Shown: positions 33,709-48,700, counted from the stretch's first letter. The stretch: DNA of 64,000 nt from Undaria pinnatifida (GCA_012845835.1 JABAKD010000002.1:9958120-10022119); one strand, 5' to 3'. The notes: generated by a model not told the origin, from the letters alone. Program-made: numbers and translations.

Positions 33709-36700
33709 TCACTGGCGGTTCGACTCGCGAGGGCCATCAACAAGGGGGTCATAGTAGTCAGATTTTGGTCCCTCATCCCTGTGCCCGAAACTCGACTCCG
33801 TCAGGCCGTACAGCTCCTTAAGCTCCCGGAAGTCCGCTGCAAGAAAAAAAACAAAAAAAAAACACAGAAATGCGAATAAATCCTGTTAATTGATCCGGTC
33901 ACAAATCCTGAAATGGTTAACCTGACGATGTTCCAAAATAAAAATAAAAATGAAAATAAAAAAATGCGGCGACCTGGAAATATACTCATTTGACATACTT
34001 CGAAGTATTAGACAATACGCAGCGGCTGATGCATCGTACCTCGATAGATGCTTTCGTCATAAAAACTGTTGGAAAGGAAACAAAAACACAAAAGTGCGGG
34101 CGATCCGAAAATAAAGCCTCATGTTAGTCAACATTACGTCGGTGCAAAACAGAAGAAACAAATAAATAAATTGCGGCTGAGGTGTGTTTGTTCGAGAATG
34201 ATAAAAACGCATGGCACATGCATCAATCGTTACTGTTATTCGAGGCATGAGCCACGACTTCAAAGATGCGAATACAGCAACAGCAACATGTTGTATACAG
34301 ACACCAAAATACAGCGTTTTGCCGTATTTTGGTGTCTGTATACAACATAACACACCAAATCACAAACAACTGAGACAAGAAACTATAAAAATGGAAACGC
34401 ACAAAGCGCGCCCATTAGCAAGAAGGTGCAGCAACACAAGACAGACACAGAACCATGGGAAAAATGAAAACACAAACAAAAATCACGGGAAACAATTGAG
34501 AAAAAAAACACGACTAACATAGGTAAACAACGGGAACACACGCAAAACACATCCATCGGCTGAGGTATACATGATACAGCAGCATCACCACAACACACAA
34601 AAACCATGGGAAAACGAAAAAAACACACAGAAAAATGACACAAAAAAACGAAAACATTGGAATCACACACATCTCCATCGATCGGCTGAGGTGCCTGCTT
34701 TAATATTATCGGGACCCAGGTAAATCGACCAACATTATGGACACATTAAAGTGCACCATTTCTTTAATGGGGTTCTTCGCTCGAGGAGCTCTATATTATT
34801 AGTAGTATACCTTGTTATACCTCAGTATACCTTATTATACCGTATCATACCTTATCATACCTTATCATACCTTATTTTACCTTACTATATACCTTATTAT
34901 ACCTTACTATATACCTTATTATAACCCAAACATTAATTTGGAGTAAACTGAAAACGCAAACCGACGAACAGACCCGTAGAAAAGAGTAGGTCTTGTGTGT
35001 TGTCCTTACATCAAACCGGCGTTTTTTCTATTAATACATACTACATACCCAACGACATCAGTACACCCAGAGTCCGTCCTGATTCTTCATCCTAGAGAGA
35101 TACTTGTACAAACTCTGTGGTCACAGATTGTGAAAAGAGAAAACCAAACGGTCGAAATTCATCAAGGCAAAGCAAGTGAAATGCTAGCGTACCGGGTACG
35201 AGAACACAATAAAACAAGCCAAACCATAAACTAAAAGTAGGTACACAAACAAATATTTTTTTTCGACAGAAGAACGGCAGCATTCCTGGGTCGAGAACCA
35301 TCATTCCGAAACATTTCTCGCCAACAGTGCCGTCTCTATCGTAGCACGTCTACACATATGTCAGATATATAGGGGCCTTTAAGGGTCATTCTTAGCCCGT
35401 TTAAAACGGTTCAAAAAAAAATCACACTGAGTCAAAGCAAATTACCGCTCAAAACGTGGGTGCAGTTCTATCCTAGGGTTTTACGAACATAAAACATCAG
35501 GAGTGGCGAAACTTTACAAAATTCAGAAACTATCACGTTTCACCACAACAATAACAACAACAACAACAACAAAAATCGTCCTGTCCCCCCTTCTTTTTTG
35601 GCACGCACTGCGACATCATTTATACGGAAAAACGAAAAATTCAAAAAGTGTTCAAAATCAACATTCGTGACAAAAAACATCATCTCGACAAAACATCACA
35701 CGATTCTTTAAAAACGTTACGCATTTTTTTCTTCTCGCGATTCAATTCATTACATTTTTTATGCCTTGGTTAGGAATGACCCTTGCCGTGGTCGTCTATT
35801 ATTATTCATTTTTTTCTTCTTTTTGCACACTTCTTTCCAGATTCTGGACAAACCGTGGACACAGGTGTCGTCCCTTCTTCCCCCTGGTTCTTGCCTTGAA
35901 TTTTTATCGCGCATAGGGTTCAGCAATCCCACTGCTCGTCGATTTTTCATCGAGTGTTGCTAACTCACGCTCTCGTGCTTTCCGCAAGTCAATTTGTGCA
36001 CAAGAAGAAGTCCCCACGAGTTTATACGAGTATGCACTCGGCGTGGGGATTCGAACTCACGAAACTGACCTACGCAAGGCTCGAGGATAACCTGATACGC
36101 CACCGGGGCGACCGGTTCAGTGTATAGGAACGTGCAGTACACTAGGGAGTTCCTAATACTACCGGTTGAATAGTGCCACTGCCCTCTATAATGCCGGTCA
36201 AATCGCTTGACACTACTGAAACTCTCTATAGTCTACCAGGTATACAGTAAACCTATTCCCAATAGTGCCCGAGCCCCGAATAGTGCCGGTGTCGTTGGGG
36301 CACATCCCCAGCTTCAGTTTTGTTCTTTTCGTTTTATGCTCAACCCTTAAGACGCGTGCTACGATGACAAGAGGCAGCACTTTACGTCCGAAAAGGTCTC
36401 CGACTGACGGGGGTCCTCGACCCAAACTCGTCGGAAATAGGCCATTTTTTTTTTTAACGCGATTCTCGTTGCACACCTACCTAGACCATGGGGATTTTTT
36501 TATCCGATCTGCAGTTCTATTTTACTCCAAATCATTTTTTTTTTTTGGGGGGGGGGTTAAGAATGACATGTCTCACGAAGCTCCGAAAGTGAGGGGACCT
36601 CAGAAAAAAAAAGTGGTCAACCTCTACCGTAGCACGCGTCCCTTCCATTATCTTCGCGCTTTTTTTTCTTTCTCCTTCTCTCCCTCCCTGGACGCACCTC

Positions 36701-39700
36701 AGCTCCAGGGTCACCAAGGCAGGGTCTTCTCTCCCCTCCCCACTAGGGTACGTGCCTTGACTTTTATCGCGAAAAATAATACTTCAGCCCTTCCGTCGTC
36801 GACTCGCATCGAATCGAGCCTATCCGCGCTGCAGGGCGCTCTCAGCAGTTGGACTCCGTCGATTTCTTATTCTGGCAAATAAACTCAAACGTCCGACCCA
36901 CGGGAGATTTGAACACCAGAACCAAATCTAGTATGGAGCATTCGACGGTAACCACAAGAAGACCACCGGGGCGACCGGTTTAGTACCCCCGGCTGCTTCG
37001 TGTGACAAAAAGCACCCTGTTCACACTGGTACTAGCTATTAATAGCACTAAGAGGAGTCGCCGACCTATATCCTTCACGAGGACATACACAACCCGTAAC
37101 GGCGCGCGATGGGAGTATCACACACAGCTTGCAAAAGATGAGTTTGGACAAAATCCTAGATCTAACAGCCGCAGTGTATTTTCATTTTTTTTTTCAAGGA
37201 AAAATACTGTAATCAGTTGTGTTCGGCAGTCTTTTCCTCCGAAGTCCCAAGGGGCTCAATTTTGACTAAAAAAAGACTACCCATGAATCCTTTGTACTGC
37301 TTACCCGGCGTGAACGACATGAGCCACTGTTTTGCAGGGACAACGGTTCCCTGCACTGATTCCTCCTCGCTCTTGAACGCAATTTGCGGGAGTTGGGTTT
37401 CCTGGAGAGCATACGGAGGCGAATTGCGGGGGTGGGGGCACGCGTTCGTTGCTTGCCTTCGTCATTCGACCATGCAACCCGTTCGAGACGGGACGGGATT
37501 CGGGGGGGTGTATTAATCGCATCATGCAAGAGCCGTAGTCAGCACGACGGAGGGGTGGAGGGAAGACGCAATCATATCATGAACCGCCGTAGTCCTGGGA
37601 GGGAAGTCTCGTTCGACAACAACGTACACGTATACGATCGTGGTCCCTATATAGTGCCCGTTGCCTGCTGCAGCACCTGTAAAAATGCTTGGCACGGGTG
37701 GGAACAACCAATAGTGCCGGTGGCCGCTGTAGTGCCGGTTGCCGCTATAGTTCAGGTTGCCACTGTAGTGCCGATGGCCGCTACAGTGCCGGTTGCCGCT
37801 ATAGTGCAGGTTGCCACTATAGTACAGTTCGCCACTGTAGTGCAGGTGGCTACTATAGTGCATGTTTCCGCTATAATGCCGGTTGCCACTATAGTACCGG
37901 TTGCCGCTATAGTGCAGGTCGCCACTATAGTGCCGGTGGTCGCTATAGTGCAGGTTGCCGCTATAGTGCAGGTTGCCGCTTAGTGGCGGTATTTCCTTCT
38001 GTAGTGCACATACCGACGGGGGGGAGGGACCACTAATACTGTTTTGTAGATAATATCCATTTGGCGACGCAGAGTCATGTGTATGCGTTTAGAGACACCC
38101 GGAGAAGGTGACCAAACACTTTTTCTTTTTTTTTTGTTTATCCTCCGGCGGAAGGGGAAAAATAAAGGTTAAGCTCACCACACTTTCACGTATTTTCATG
38201 CACGTCGTGTGTCGATTTAACTCAATTGCCTTCGCAATCCAGCGCTAGCTGGCGTGTCCTTCGATTCCCACTATAGTAGCGAAAGCGTGAGCTGTCCCTA
38301 TCGGCGGTCCTCGTCACTACCCCCGCGGCGCAAGCTACTAGCAGCTGCCGTTGTATACGGATGCGATCATACTTTTGAGTGTACTCCATACGTGGCAATC
38401 GCCTATTGAAAGCAATTTTGGGTTCTCGTCAAGATGACCAAAACACACACATCTTGGTCATATCCATTGATAGCATTTTTGGCTAAACGTTCATTTTGGC
38501 CACATCAATCGCCTGCTGATATTGTTGAAGTTAGTTGCTTCTGGGGCTTTGCGCTGATTCTATTTTCCCTACACACCGCAGACTGGCGTAGAAACCACCG
38601 GCATACCGTTTATGGTTTTCAGTCATACAGCCAGACGGACAGACAGCTTGGAGGGGTAGCCAACAGACCTCCCAGGAAAACCTAGGGAATAACAACCTTT
38701 GGTCTTACGTAGATGGCGACCAAAACCTGCCAATTGCCTATTAATAGCGCCAGCGCGCAGCAAGTACAAGCAGCCATACGAGTAGTGGTGTCGTGTACTC
38801 AAACATAGGCTTCCGCGCGGGTGGGAGGGAGGAGAGAGGTCTCTGGGAGCTCGTTATCAGAGCATCCCTCCCCACCGCCAGAGGTTACCAAACGATCAAG
38901 CATGTCCCTTTGCATCCCTCTTTCCTCGGCGCCAAAAAAAAAAGAAACAGCGACCACGACCGCGTCTCCGACACATGTAACACCTCTACACATCTTAGGC
39001 TTAAAACCGTCATTTTTAGTAACTGAAGGTGCGCCTCCAATGAGCAGGCTCACGGCCCAAGTACAAAAAACACTAAACATTGCCACACAAGTAAAGGCAT
39101 TCCGACGATTATATTCATCAAGTTAACCCCCCTCCTAGAGCCCCCAAACCCCTCCCTATACTAAATCCAAGAAAAAATTGTCGAAAAAAACGGGTTTACA
39201 GTTGTAAAGGCGTTAAGGAGCCCCGTCATTCAGAAAATACATTGGCCAAAAAGTGGTATACTTTCATGCCTTCATCGTACCACGTCAGTAGCATGAGGGA
39301 GGGGAAACCAAAACACCGACAGACGCTGGATGGACATGTCCGGCATGCGAGGTGGGAAAAGAGCCCCTAGTTATTGCGCGCAACCGTAAAATTACAAAAT
39401 CGCTTTTGACACAGCCCACACGGTAAAGGCGGGCCATTTTTTTTCTAGAGCTCCTCCCCCTGAGGGGCCTCATACCTCGCTCAAAAACAGATTTTGAGCA
39501 AAAACTGGAAGTGAAATCCGATGGCGAAATCTTTGACCCAGATGTACGAAACTGTTTAACTAACCCCTCTCTACACTAATTCCAAGTTATTTTCGACAAG
39601 TAACTTCGAATTAGTGTAGGGAGGGGTGTTGGGGCTCTAAAGGGGTACATATATTGGTATTAACATTGACGAATCATCACAACTTCCTACGTTGGGATGA

Positions 39701-42700
39701 AGTACGTATAGCTACCATTGCTATTATTGTGACATTTTGTCGTTGATGTTCTCACCCTGACAACATCCATAGGAGCCATACTTCGTACCAGGTATGAATT
39801 AACCCTTTTACAACTGGAAACCCGTTTTGGGGGACAAAATTACTTGGATTTAGTATAGGGAGGGGTTCGGGGGCTCCAAAGGGGTTAAAATCAAAATGCA
39901 TCTGACAAAACGAGCGGCCGGTTTATCACGCAGCTTGCAAAGACAGAAGTATCGACACTAAACGTATCGAAGTCACAACTGTAACATATTTAGAACATTT
40001 TTGTAAAATAGTCATTTTGCAAAAACGAGAATGCTATTCCTACGATTTTGGGCAAAAGGAGCCTCGTCGTTCCCGTCATTCTCGTCATTTTCATCATTCA
40101 TAAACCTTTTTTTTTCTCAAAAAGTGCTGCCTCTGCCATAGCGCGCGTCTTTGCTCGAAACCATACAACTAGCGACGAAAACATGCTCCTCATGGGGGAG
40201 CTGATCAAGTAAAAAAAAACGACGAGACTGACCTTGTCGATGTCGATGGCCCCCTCGCCGTTCTTCACGAAGAACGAGAAGTCGAAAATATTTTCCACGC
40301 TCTAGGCAAGCGGGGATCGTAACCGGGGCATATTTGCGTTCGATGTTTTTCGGGATGAAGGGGGGGAGGAGAAACGGGGGGGGGGGGGGTTGTGACTAGG
40401 GGTTTTCTTGGGTGGCGTAATCAACATATTAAAGCGGGGGGGGGGGGGGGGGGAGGAGATGCGATAATTGCCATGCAAAACCGTAGTGATACGATTAGAC
40501 TATCGACCTTCGCATCCCACAATGCCGGGACGGAGCACGCCGAGTTTTCACCGACCAGGCAGACACTGCGTGAAACAAGCGCGAGGTGCTGTGAGTTGCG
40601 GCGAAGAAGGGCTTCCTTGGTCAGGGTAATCAACACGATTCCACCATACGACGTTGTCCGAGCCAGCCAGGTTGACATCAGAAGATGCGTCATCGGTATG
40701 ATGCATCGAATTCAGAGGAGAGAGGTGTCACTAAAGTACTTCCAAGTATGCTTCGAAGAAAAAACACATCGGACAGATCAACGTGTAGATAATCTATATA
40801 ATATCCTAAAGCTGCCATTGCGAGATGTTGCTTGCATCAGCCCGTGCCGTTCCGTTCCAGACATTTCAATTCCGAACCGTTTTGTAACGTAATGCATACC
40901 GTTCCGTATACCGTGCGATATACCGTACGACATACCGCATAAAATACTGTTCCGTGCACCTTACCACATACCGTTCCATATACCGTTCTGCATACCGTAC
41001 CATGTAGCGTTCAGCATACCGTACCATGGAACGTTCCACACACCGGTTCGTCTCGTTCCGCCGTGCACACCTGTGTGAAAGACTTGGGGTTCAGGAGGGT
41101 TTCGAACATGTCCTTCTTGACGCCAGTGTCCCCAGTTCTCTTGACACGGGCCTGCACGAAGAACGCCAACAAAGAGAAACAGAAAAGTCAGAAACAAAAT
41201 GCAAGCAAAGGGCACAATAGAGGGCAGGAAAGCTACAGGTTTTGTCCCTCTCCTTGAAGGCATAAAGGTATAGTATAAGTGCGTAAAATGATTGCGGACT
41301 GAAAGTGCCCTTGGTGACATTGTTGTCACTTGGGAATTTCTAGGGGGACTTATATATATATATGCTTCGAAGTATATCTTAAAAGAGTAAGAAATCTGCA
41401 AAAAACGCGACTGGAGTATCACGGGACTTTCAACGATGTGCATCGACCCCGAAATGGATCAACCTCTCACAGCTAACGAACTTGAAACAATTTTACAAAC
41501 TATATGCGGAATTAGCGCAACGTTCTTGCACTTCATCGGAGAATGTCTCAAACGTCTACAAATCCGACAACAAATGCAAGCTCGATATGAAAATCGACAG
41601 ATAAAAGCTCAATACGGAATTGAGGCCATGCGGTGCTGCTATAAATATCATAAACCTAACACTAATTCGCAATTGCATCACTATGCAGCTAGAGTAGATC
41701 AAAATATCGAATCATCCATTGGTTGACCAGAGGATGTGTATTTGTCGCCGCCTCCCTAGGATCTAGGAACTTCGCACATGTTTCAAGCACTCTTCATGTT
41801 GAGCTTTTGTACACACTGGCGGACTGGTATTACAATTGACAAATTTCATATCCGAAGGACTCTAAAGCAAAAAAAGAAACTCGTCAGGGCTATTCACAGG
41901 TCGGATCACTTCTCGCGGGTAGGGTCCGGTCAGGGCAACCCGACCGAACCCGACCCGACCCCGTGAGACTTGAAAACTTCCTGGCCTTGCCCAACCCGAC
42001 CCGACTCGACCCGCGAGGGTGTAAAAATCCCCTGAGAACCGACCCGCGGGCCAGGTTATGGCCCGTGAAAACCTCCGGTCATGCCAAATAGGTATGAGAG
42101 TCGCGTTAAGATACTGTAGCTCTCGCTAGGAACTCGCGGATGTGGATATTGGTCACTGCTGTTGTCAAGTGTGTGCGTTACGTTGCGTTGGTGGGAAGCG
42201 TTGGCATGGCACCTGCTGCTGTTGCAGCTAACGGTAGCTGTCCATCCATACTCATTCAAGGCGTGGATGTAACTGTTACCTGTTAGGGAGACGACGTGGT
42301 GATATAGCGCGCGCCTGTTTTTTATTTCTTGGTTTGGTTTCGGTTGGCCTGGGTTGCTGATTTTTTGTATGTTTTAGTTTCGGTGGTGTGTTGTGATGGG
42401 CTCGCTTGGGTTGTTTTGGATTTTTTTGGGTTGGGATGGGTTAGGTTGGGTTGGGTTGGGTTGGGTTGGGTTGGGTTGGGTTGGGTTGGGTTGGGTTGGG
42501 TTGGGTTGGGTTGGGTTGGGTTGGATTGGGTTGGGTTGGGTTGGGTTGGGTTGGGTTAGGTTGGGTTGGGTTGGGTTGGGTTGGGTTGGGTTGGGTTGGG
42601 TTGGGTTGGGTTGGGTTGGGTTGGGTTGGGTTGGGTTGGGTTGGGTTGGGTTGGGTTGGGTTGGGTTGGGTTGGGTTGGGTTGGGTTGGGTTGGGTTGGG

Positions 42701-45700
42701 TTGGGTTGGGTTGGGTTGGGTTGGGTTGGGTTGGGTTGGGTTGGGTTGGGTTGGGTTGGGTTGGGTTGGGTTGGGTTGGGATGGGATGGGTTAGGTTGGG
42801 ACGGCTTAGGTTAGGCTAGGTTGTGTTGTGTTGTGTTGTGTTGTGTTGTGTTGTGTTGTGTTGTGTTGTGCTGTGTTGTGTTGTGCTGTGTTGTGTGTTG
42901 TGTTGTGTTGTGTTGTGTTGTGTTGTGTTGTGTTGTGTTGTGTTGTGTTGTGTTGTGTTGTGTTGTGTTGTGTTGTGTTGTGTTGTGTTGTGTTGTGTTG
43001 TGTTGTGTTGTGTTGTGTTGTGTTGTGTTGTGTTGTGTTGTGTTGTGTTGTGTTGTGTTGTGTTGTGTTGTGTTGTGTTGTGTTGTGTTGTGTTGTGTTG
43101 TGTTGTGTTGTGTTGTGTTGTGTTGTGTTGTGTTGTGTTGTGTTGTGTTGTGTTGTGTTGTGTTGTGTTGTGTTGTGTTGTGTTGTGTTGTGTTGGGTTG
43201 GCTTGTTCTGGGTTGGGTTGGGTGGGTTGGCGCAGGCACTCACCTTTATCTCGGCGATGCGCGTCTGCGTCTGATCCTTGGTCTGCTTGGGTGTCTTGTT
43301 TCCTTTCTGGGCTTTCATGGTCTCCGGACCCACTTCTTCGGTGTCGTCCTGCGGAATGGTCACAGGATGAGCCGTCGGTAGTATCAGTACGTCGGTACTG
43401 CTTTCGATAATGCTAAGCTAGTATATCGATACTATAAAAAGAATACGAACACATATTGCTGGGTGTTCACGGTCTCCGTGCCCTCTTCTTCCGCGCCGTT
43501 CTGCGGGATGGTCATAGAATAGGCCGTCGGTATTGTCATTACGTCGGTACAGCTTTTGATATAGCTGAGCTCTTATCGTAATATAAACATTAATTGCCGT
43601 TCCCGTGTAGGTATTTCTCAGAGCTTTCCACGGGGCGGGTCACTTCTCGCGGGTCGGGTCGGGTCGCGTTGACCCGACCCGACACAACCCGACCCATGAG
43701 ATTTGTACACCTCCTGCCCCGACCCCATTCGACCCGCGAAGTTTGGAACATCTCTTACCCGACCCGATTCGACCCGCTAAAAATTGGAGACCCCCTTAAA
43801 CGACCTGGCCGGTGAAACGCCCTGGTATTTAATTAATAATATACGGAGTACAAGGTATGCATTGCGATGCATGCCGGCAGGTGCACGGTGTGACATCACT
43901 CACGTCCACGAGCTTCCTCCGCTTGTTCTGCGCTCTGGGCCCCTTGGCCGGCTTGTCCAACGGCCCCAGCATGAACCCTCCGCCCGCTGGCGCACTCAGG
44001 TACACCATCGAGTAGTTAGCCTGCGTAACGAGCGGAGGCAGGAAGGGAGACAAATATTCGTAAAAATTACAGCATAGTCAGATGTTTTGTTAGTACAGAG
44101 AAAAGCGAGGCATTATTATTGTTGTTGTTGTTCTCACATTAACTCGCATAATCAAGTCCGTGATCACAGGACAGGCCCCAGTCACTCTGGAGCTGAGGAA
44201 TACCCCAGGGAAAAAATACTACTCCGGAGTATATACCTGGTGGGCTGGTTCAAGAAAAAAAAAAAAAAAAAACTCTCCCCCACGAATACCGTTGGCAATA
44301 TCCGAGTCAAAGAGTGGATATTTGGTATCATAGTTACCCCCACGAGATGGCCAAAAAAATGTACCGGCGTCGGGCTGTCTCTAGGAGCGAAACTCGTATC
44401 GACCAATGACAGGCCAGCGAAATTTTCAATCATATTCAGGCTTTTTCGCGGCGGGGACGAAAAACAATTTGTGCCGCATTTTTCACCATCCGGTTGCGCG
44501 TACTCCAAGGCATGTCTGTAATTTTCTTCGCGCAAAAATTCGGTGATCTGACCTGCGTGTGTTCATCAACATTAAGCTGAATCTAGCGAAAAACTGGATC
44601 CTGGACTAAAACCAAGTCATTAGAAGGAAATAACGTATCTTGACTCATTTTTACGCACAAGCGTCCAAATGTCTAAGCCATTTTGAAGAGATAGACCCTA
44701 AAATGCTGCACACGTGTTCTAAATGCCAATCCCGAGGTCTGATTAACTGGGTTTTTTTCTCGTTTTTTTCTTTTTCGCCGAAAACAATTGGGCTAAGGTG
44801 GTCCACATTTCCCGAAAAATATTAACTGACGAAAAAATCAGGCAAAAAAAAACAAAAAAAACATCGGGTCGGGTCTTCGGAAGGGCACATAGAAGACGTG
44901 CGCAAACTTTCACGGTCCGAATAAAAAAAACGGCGTGGACATTCGTACAGGGAATAAACTTTGGATATTTAACGCTACCCCGCCCGTAGAAGTTCACAAG
45001 TCTCCCTCTGGGGATGGATGTGGTTGACTAGGAATCCCAGGTGTGTGGCTATTAATAGTTGAAAAGGGGGACAAAACTCCTGTAAAAACAAAACGAAAAA
45101 ACAATTAGCCACCGCACAGGTAACCCAGCAGGCAACACCGACCAGCCTAAACGAGTTGCTTAGGCTTCTACCCAATCTGGGGTGGGTTGATAATAAAAGG
45201 GGGAGATAGATACACGTACATAGATTTCATGGCATAGTCTTGCGATTGTTGGGAAAATACGAACAGGTCAGGTATCATACCATGGAGTCGTTTGCCTGCA
45301 CACGGCAAGAAGTAAATTATTTCTCGTCAAGAGTTTACGGAAAAATCTTCAGTTTGTCGGCACAGAGAAACGAGGGAGGTGATATTAGATGATACCACGT
45401 AGAGTTTAAGAGACAATCAGAGGTTTGCCGGTGGAAAATAAGGAGAAAATATATACGTAACCCTGGGTTTGACGGGAAATATAAACGGGCCAGTTACACC
45501 GCGGGCTTTGGGCCTGCGCACGGTGACAGAAAGTGAGAGATTATAGACTTGTGCTGCAAAATATTCTGCTTACGGGCACACAGACAAGGGAGAGAGGATA
45601 TACGTAGATTTTGCGGCGTACACCTTTGTTACGATGGTAAAGAAAGAAAGGAGAGAGTATCCCCCTTCCTCCCCGCCTCTCTCTCTCTCTCTCCGTCTCT

Positions 45701-48700
45701 CAAAACATCAGCTAGCCAAGAGTCAACCCCCTTGTGTCTCTATCAGCCACCTCGGGGTACATCCCCTCTGCCTCAACAGTCCGGCTTTCTTCGCGTAACG
45801 TAGGCTGCAATCGTCACCCTTTTCCTCAACCATTTTCCCTTGACGCCCTAAGGTTGTCAACCCCTGCTATTAATACAGTACAGTGCCCCAATAAGGCAGT
45901 CTGAGTAATACGGTATCCCCATATAAGGCGGTATCCCGATATAAGGCGGTCGAAATCGCTTGGCGCGTCTGGGGAATTGCGCTCATAACCTGGGATGAAT
46001 AACGCGGCTACCCCCGATAAGGCGGTCACGTTGCTCTCTATAGCACTAGTGTATACCACACCACCGCCCTCACTGGGGGACCTCTATAATACCGTATACT
46101 GTATACTGTATACTGTTTACTGTAATGTGTCCTCAAAACGTTGGTGCGGTTCGAATAGGTTATTGGTTGGTGCAGTTCGAACAGGGTTAATCTTCTGTTT
46201 TACCCATCCGCGAATGGAATAAAACGCACCACCGCACGTCTGACAGATCAGATCCCCATTCATGATCAAGTATTTGTCTTCCAGGGCAGACAGATCCTTG
46301 ATCTACTGTATATGATCTGCATGGCCTATAGATCACGTTGATGCCGGGTGGGAGCCGCACGATCTGCATGATCTGATGGGTCTACCGGATGTTTTCTCGG
46401 GTTGGATCTGTACTGCGCAGGTCCTGCACAACATATCATATCGACAGATATATGATGTACATGATCTATATGACCTTTATGATCTAGATCGTGATCTGTA
46501 CGACGTTTGCTTACATACGTACTCACCCCGATTCTAGCCCAGTTGACCCCGTCGTTGTCACCGCCTCTGAAGTGTTTGGAAACCTCAGCAAAAAAATCCT
46601 CAATGTCGACCCTAGTGACAAAAAAAAAGGTGAACAAGACGAGGACACCAAACGCGTGAGCGGGAACACCAACGCATGACCACAACCTTGCACGCATGGG
46701 ACACATTAGACCATTGGATTAAACAATCTGGGTCATAGATCGGATCTTAGATCGTGATCAAACCTACTGTAGATCGTGTTCTTAGATCATGAACGAACCC
46801 AGACCATGATCATGATCTATCATACCAGGTATGATCTACACAAAAGATACCTCAGGGAGGCAACCACGACATCCACCCATCAACAGAACCTTGCACGCGT
46901 GGGACAAGTCAAATAATGTAAAAGATCTACAATAGATCACAGCTCATGATGCATCGATAGACAAACTTGAATAACAGGCAGACAAGGCGACGACACCAGC
47001 GCGTGAGCGAGAACACCAACGCATCAACAACACCTTGCACGTGTACAAGGGAAATAATAGAGCAGATAATTTTCATGATCTAGACCATAGGTCATGAATA
47101 GACGTACTACTGTAGCACTGAAAATCACGATGCGTCATTTTCGCGAAAATCAACCCCACGCAGACAAAGACGACAACGGCAGCGCGTGAGCGAGAACACC
47201 CCGACGGATCAACACAAACACGCCATGTACAACGGGACAGATCACAAAAAAAAACGAAATCGGAACATAGATCATCATCCAGATATTGGTCCATGACCTT
47301 TTCGAAAAAAAACAGGTAGATAAGGCGACGACACCAGCGCACGAGCGAGAGAGCATCAACGCATTCAAGCAGTCTCGCACACATGGGTCAGATCAGATCA
47401 GATTGGTGCATGGCAGATAGATCCCTGGTCTACGTGCTCTACATTTCCACAATCTACCAGGTATATTTTTTAGGTCATGTAGATCAGGGTCATGACTGTG
47501 TACCAGAAAAAAATGATAATTTTTCCATACAGGCATAGCCGGTTGTAGTCCACACTGATACTACACAGTATCTGGTAGTACTTCCTGTAGTCTAGTACAG
47601 TACTTGAAAAAAAAAATGCAAAAATGGTACCAGGTACCAGGGTTCAACTTCATCCAATCCAAAAAACTCCCCAAGCCCCATTCGAATGAAGGAGGGCTTA
47701 CATCCCGTAACCCCCCCCCTCCCTTTGTGCACGCGATGCCTGCCTGGTCGGTGCAACTCCGACGTGCCCGTCTCGGCATTGTAGTGATACGAAGGTCCAT
47801 GGTCATACGACTACGGCCATGCATGAAATGAGTACACCCCCGCCATCCCCGCCCCCCCCAAAAAAACACGCACCCGGCTGCTCCGTTGGAGACCATCTGG
47901 ACCTGCTTGGACGCCCCTTCGGCGAGGAGCCTCATGTTTTCCCCGTCGTGGACAGCCTCTCTGGGAAATTTAGTCCTGCGACGAACCGAAACAAGGGGAC
48001 CAATCAGCATCGAGAATCGGAAAAAAAAGGATCAGTCCGCATCGAGAATCGGATAAAATTGGACCAATCAGCATCGAGAACCGGATAAAATTGTACCAAG
48101 CCGCATCAAGAACCGGATAAAATTGAGTCAGTTAGCATCGAGACTTCATCGTCCCTCCGTCGTGGATCGTGGACGGCCTTCTTGGAATTTTGGTCCTGCG
48201 ACGAACCGTAGCAAGTGGACCAATCTCCATCGAGAACTGGACAAAATTGGACAAATCGGCATCGATAATCAGATAAAATTGGACCAATCAGCATCGAGAG
48301 TTCATAGTCTCCCCGTCGTGGAAGGCCTCTGTCGGAAATTTACTCATGCGACGAATCCTATTACGGATATCCATTGACAACAGGGGTAAACGCCTACGGG
48401 GTCATAACTCTGCCAATTCTCCGTCGATAACGGTAAACGATAGCTTGGATTGTTCGCATAGGCCGTACGGTCACGGCGCAAAAGTAAAAGAATAAAAGAA
48501 AGGATGTTATGGCCGAGATATTGCGAAAATTTTGAGAAATTTCTGGCGAAGTTTTTGCAACATGATAAGGCATTTACCCCTGTTAACAATGGATCTCCGT
48601 AATAGCAGGTGGATCAATCAGCATCGAGAACAGCATTACATTAGACCAACCAGTTCAGAGAGAAAAAACGACTACTCAAAATTACCAGGTACTTGATTAC

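Noticed and set aside
36265-36882. 205-codon plus-strand ORF
   Set aside because: Spans a TIR element and a SINE-like repeat, inside an NSE4 intron, with no domain signal.
42426-43195. Interstitial telomere
   Set aside because: TTGGG and TTGTG differ from TTTAGGG or TTAGGG, and the tracts lie in an intron.
42329-43410. Six long ORFs of GWVGL, CVVLC and QHNTT repeats
   Set aside because: By-products of the TTGGG and TTGTG tracts within an NSE4 intron.
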